From Cellulomonas fulva (GTDB lineage Bacteria > Actinomycetota > Actinomycetes > Actinomycetales > Cellulomonadaceae), in the NCBI RefSeq assembly GCF_018531375.1, contig NZ_JAHBOH010000001.1, positions 124,001 through 188,000 of the forward strand: a stretch of 64,000 nt of DNA. Direction: 5' to 3'. The number at the start of each line of letters is the position of its first letter. Positions within the stretch are counted from its first letter, which is position 1. Position numbers and translations under genes: made by a program. The notes beneath the pieces were generated by a model. That model did not search any database, had not been told where the DNA came from, and saw only the letters and a program-made list of their open reading frames with translations. This document shows positions 62,460 to 64,000 of the stretch, in pieces.

Positions 62460-64000
62460 TCAGGCCGTCGTGGCCCGGGCCGTCGGCGCCGCGTCCGCGT
62501 CGGCGCTCCGGTCGGCGACCGCGTCCGTCGTCGTGGTGCCCGCCCCGGCCGGGACAGCGCCGTGGTGCTGCGGACGGATCGCGTTCATCGCCAGCGCCGC
62601 GATCAGACCGAGGACGAGCACCGCGGCCGTGAGCAGCAGCGTCTGCGAGACGGCGGTCGAGAAGCCCGCGTGCAGGGCGTCCATCGCCGCGGAACGGATC
62701 TGCTCCGCGACGTCGGCCGGCACGCCGTCCGGCACCGGGAACGAGGCGCTGCCGCCGCCGGAGACCTGCGACGCGTCGACCTGGGACATGCCGTCGACGA
62801 ACGGCTGACGTGCCTGCTCCGGCAACGACGCCGCGGCGTCGCTCGCCGCGCTCGGGATCGTCGTCGCCAGCCGGGACGTCAGCATCGCCACGATGGCCGC
62901 GGAGCCGACGACACCGCCGATCTGCCGCGTCGTGTTGAACGCCCCCGCGCCGGCGCCGGCGGTGCGCTGGTCGAGGCCCGAGGTGGCCGCGGACGCGAGC
63001 GGCGAGAACAGGAAGCCCGTCCCGATGCCGAAGACCGTCATCGGCACGACGAGGTGCCAGACCTCGGCGTCGGGCTCGATCACGAGCGTCAGCCACACGA
63101 CGGTGGCCGCGACGATCGCGAAGCCCGTGGCGACGATCCACTTCGCCGGCACGCGGTCGGACAGGCGGCCGGCGAAGGGCGCGACCACGCCGGAGAGCAG
63201 CGAACCGCCGGCCCCGACCAGCGCAGCCCGCAGCGGGGTGAGCCCCAGCACGAGCTGCAGGTAGATGGTGAAGGGGAAGAACAGGCCGGTCATGGCGAAG
63301 GTCACCGCGAAGCCCGCGACGTTCGACAACGAGAAGTTGCGGACGTGGAACAGGCGCAGCGGCAGCAGCGCGTCGTCACCCATCCGTCGCTGCCACCAGA
63401 CGAACGCCCCGAGGACCAGCGCACCCGCGGCGATGCTCAGCCAGATGCCGGTGCCCCAGTCGAAGTTCTCGCCCTCCTGCAGCCCGAAGACGACCAGGAA
63501 CATCCCGACGATCGACAGCGCGACGCCCACGCCGTCGAACCGGCGCTGGTGCGTGGGCAGCGTCGGCAGGTTGCGGACGGCGAAGTACAGCGCGACCGCA
63601 CCGACGGGGATGTTGATGAAGAAGATGTACTCCCAGCCCCACGTCTCCACGAGCAGGCCGCCGAGCACGGGGCCGGTGATGGTCGCGACGCCCGCGACGG
63701 CGCCCCACACGCCCATGGCCGCGCCGCGACGGGCGGGCGGGAAGACCCGCGTGATCATCGACATGGTCTGCGGCGTCATGAGCGCCGCACCGATGCCCTG
63801 GAGCGCGCGGGCGGCGATGAGCAGCCCGATGGAGTCCGCCAGCCCGCACAGGAACGACGTCAGCGTGAAGACGACGAGGCCGACGATGAACACGGGTCGG
63901 GGGCCGAACCGGTCCCCCAGGCGGCCCGTCACGAGGAGCAGGACCGCGAACGTCAGCAGGTAGGCGCTGTTGACCCAGCCGACGGCGGTGATCGACGCGT
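62460..64000 (-). CDS. MFS transporter, DHA2 (EmrB/QacA-like) family, N-terminus outside window
   Basis: 513 codons are visible and the frame runs off the right edge. The visible sequence begins ITAVGWVNSAYLLTFAVLLL and continues with the MFS motif A TGRLGDRFGPRPVF, then motif C-like MGVWGAVAGVATITGPVLGG and the adjacent GWEYIFFINIPVGAV. About thirteen helices are visible, fitting a 14-helix drug:proton exporter. The C-terminal tail is Ala/Thr-rich. The substrate is unknown; the family includes multidrug exporters. A TetR gene may lie beyond the window, but none is visible. Confidence 0.93.
   Translation of the reverse strand, partial: ASITAVGWVNSAYLLTFAVLLLVTGRLGDRFGPRPVFIVGLVVFTLTSFLCGLADSIGLLIAARALQGIGAALMTPQTMSMITRVFPPARRGAAMGVWGAVAGVATITGPVLGGLLVETWGWEYIFFINIPVGAVALYFAVRNLPTLPTHQRRFDGVGVALSIVGMFLVVFGLQEGENFDWGTGIWLSIAAGALVLGAFVWWQRRMGDDALLPLRLFHVRNFSLSNVAGFAVTFAMTGLFFPFTIYLQLVLGLTPLRAALVGAGGSLLSGVVAPFAGRLSDRVPAKWIVATGFAIVAATVVWLTLVIEPDAEVWHLVVPMTVFGIGTGFLFSPLASAATSGLDQRTAGAGAGAFNTTRQIGGVVGSAAIVAMLTSRLATTIPSAASDAAASLPEQARQPFVDGMSQVDASQVSGGGSASFPVPDGVPADVAEQIRSAAMDALHAGFSTAVSQTLLLTAAVLVLGLIAALAMNAIRPQHHGAVPAGAGTTTTDAVADRSADADAAPTARATTA

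Overview
The window is very GC-rich, tightly packed chromosomal DNA with many GTG starts and 4-nt gene overlaps. Several genes are specific to Actinobacteria: mshB (mycothiol synthesis), a mycothiol-dependent-type DinB protein, a DUF3117 microprotein, succinylase-branch dapC/dapD/dapE, an F420-type DUF385 protein, a SigE/RseA/HtrA stress cassette and an LpqY-SugABC-type sugar importer. A high-GC saccharolytic actinobacterium, for example in the Cellulomonas group, fits best; the genus is an inference. No rRNA, tRNA, CRISPR array, prophage or insertion sequence was seen.

Layout. 1-6.7 kb: a partial YihY/BrkB protein, a 2'-5' RNA ligase-like gene with trpS, then tatB-like, htrA, rseA and sigE with an ECF-type promoter, and an O-methyltransferase that appears to start at ATC. 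6.7-14.9 kb: pepA, DUF3117, a GT-C membrane glycosyltransferase, divergent folP, a LOG protein and dapE, divergent from dapD. 15-27.7 kb: gltA with a perfect CRP/GlxR-type site upstream, dapC, fdxA, a large repeat-bearing VanW protein, mshB, typA and an LpqW-position lipoprotein. 27.7-35 kb: an Opp/Dpp peptide or oligosaccharide importer broken by an antisense PH-domain gene. 35.4-38.4 kb: a DUF385 enzyme and a cytoplasmic GH3 beta-glucosidase with a CebR/CelR-like operator. 38.5-45 kb: an accessory stretch of small single-gene units (DUF4180, pterin dehydratase-VOC fusion, CGNR regulator, hemerythrin, DUF1801, PIN protein, VOC protein, a DUF6924 pseudogene, DinB-type protein, and a TetR/DUF1772 pair with a strong operator). 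45-62.3 kb: ychF, an ABC-2 exporter, rmuC, ispH, a secreted unknown, xseA-xseB, a PfkB kinase, LpqY-SugABC, carbonic anhydrase, DUF2087 and fumC. 62.4-64 kb: a partial DHA2-type MFS exporter.

How the genes work together. Lysine and cell-wall diaminopimelate synthesis is represented three times (dapC, dapD, dapE). Envelope stress is covered by the sigE-rseA-htrA-tatB cassette. Carbon enters through two ABC importers and is processed by a GH3 enzyme, and gltA may be tuned by cAMP. Four blocks keep gene content and order remembered from Mycobacterium tuberculosis (Rv1220c-Rv1224, Rv1201c-Rv1211, Rv1165-Rv1178, Rv1098c-Rv1112), so most of the window is an ancient actinobacterial backbone. The least ordinary parts are the accessory stretch at 38.5-45 kb, the unusual start codons, the regulatory palindromes, the enlarged DppB and the in-frame tandem repeats. 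I did not find a convincing undescribed multi-gene system.
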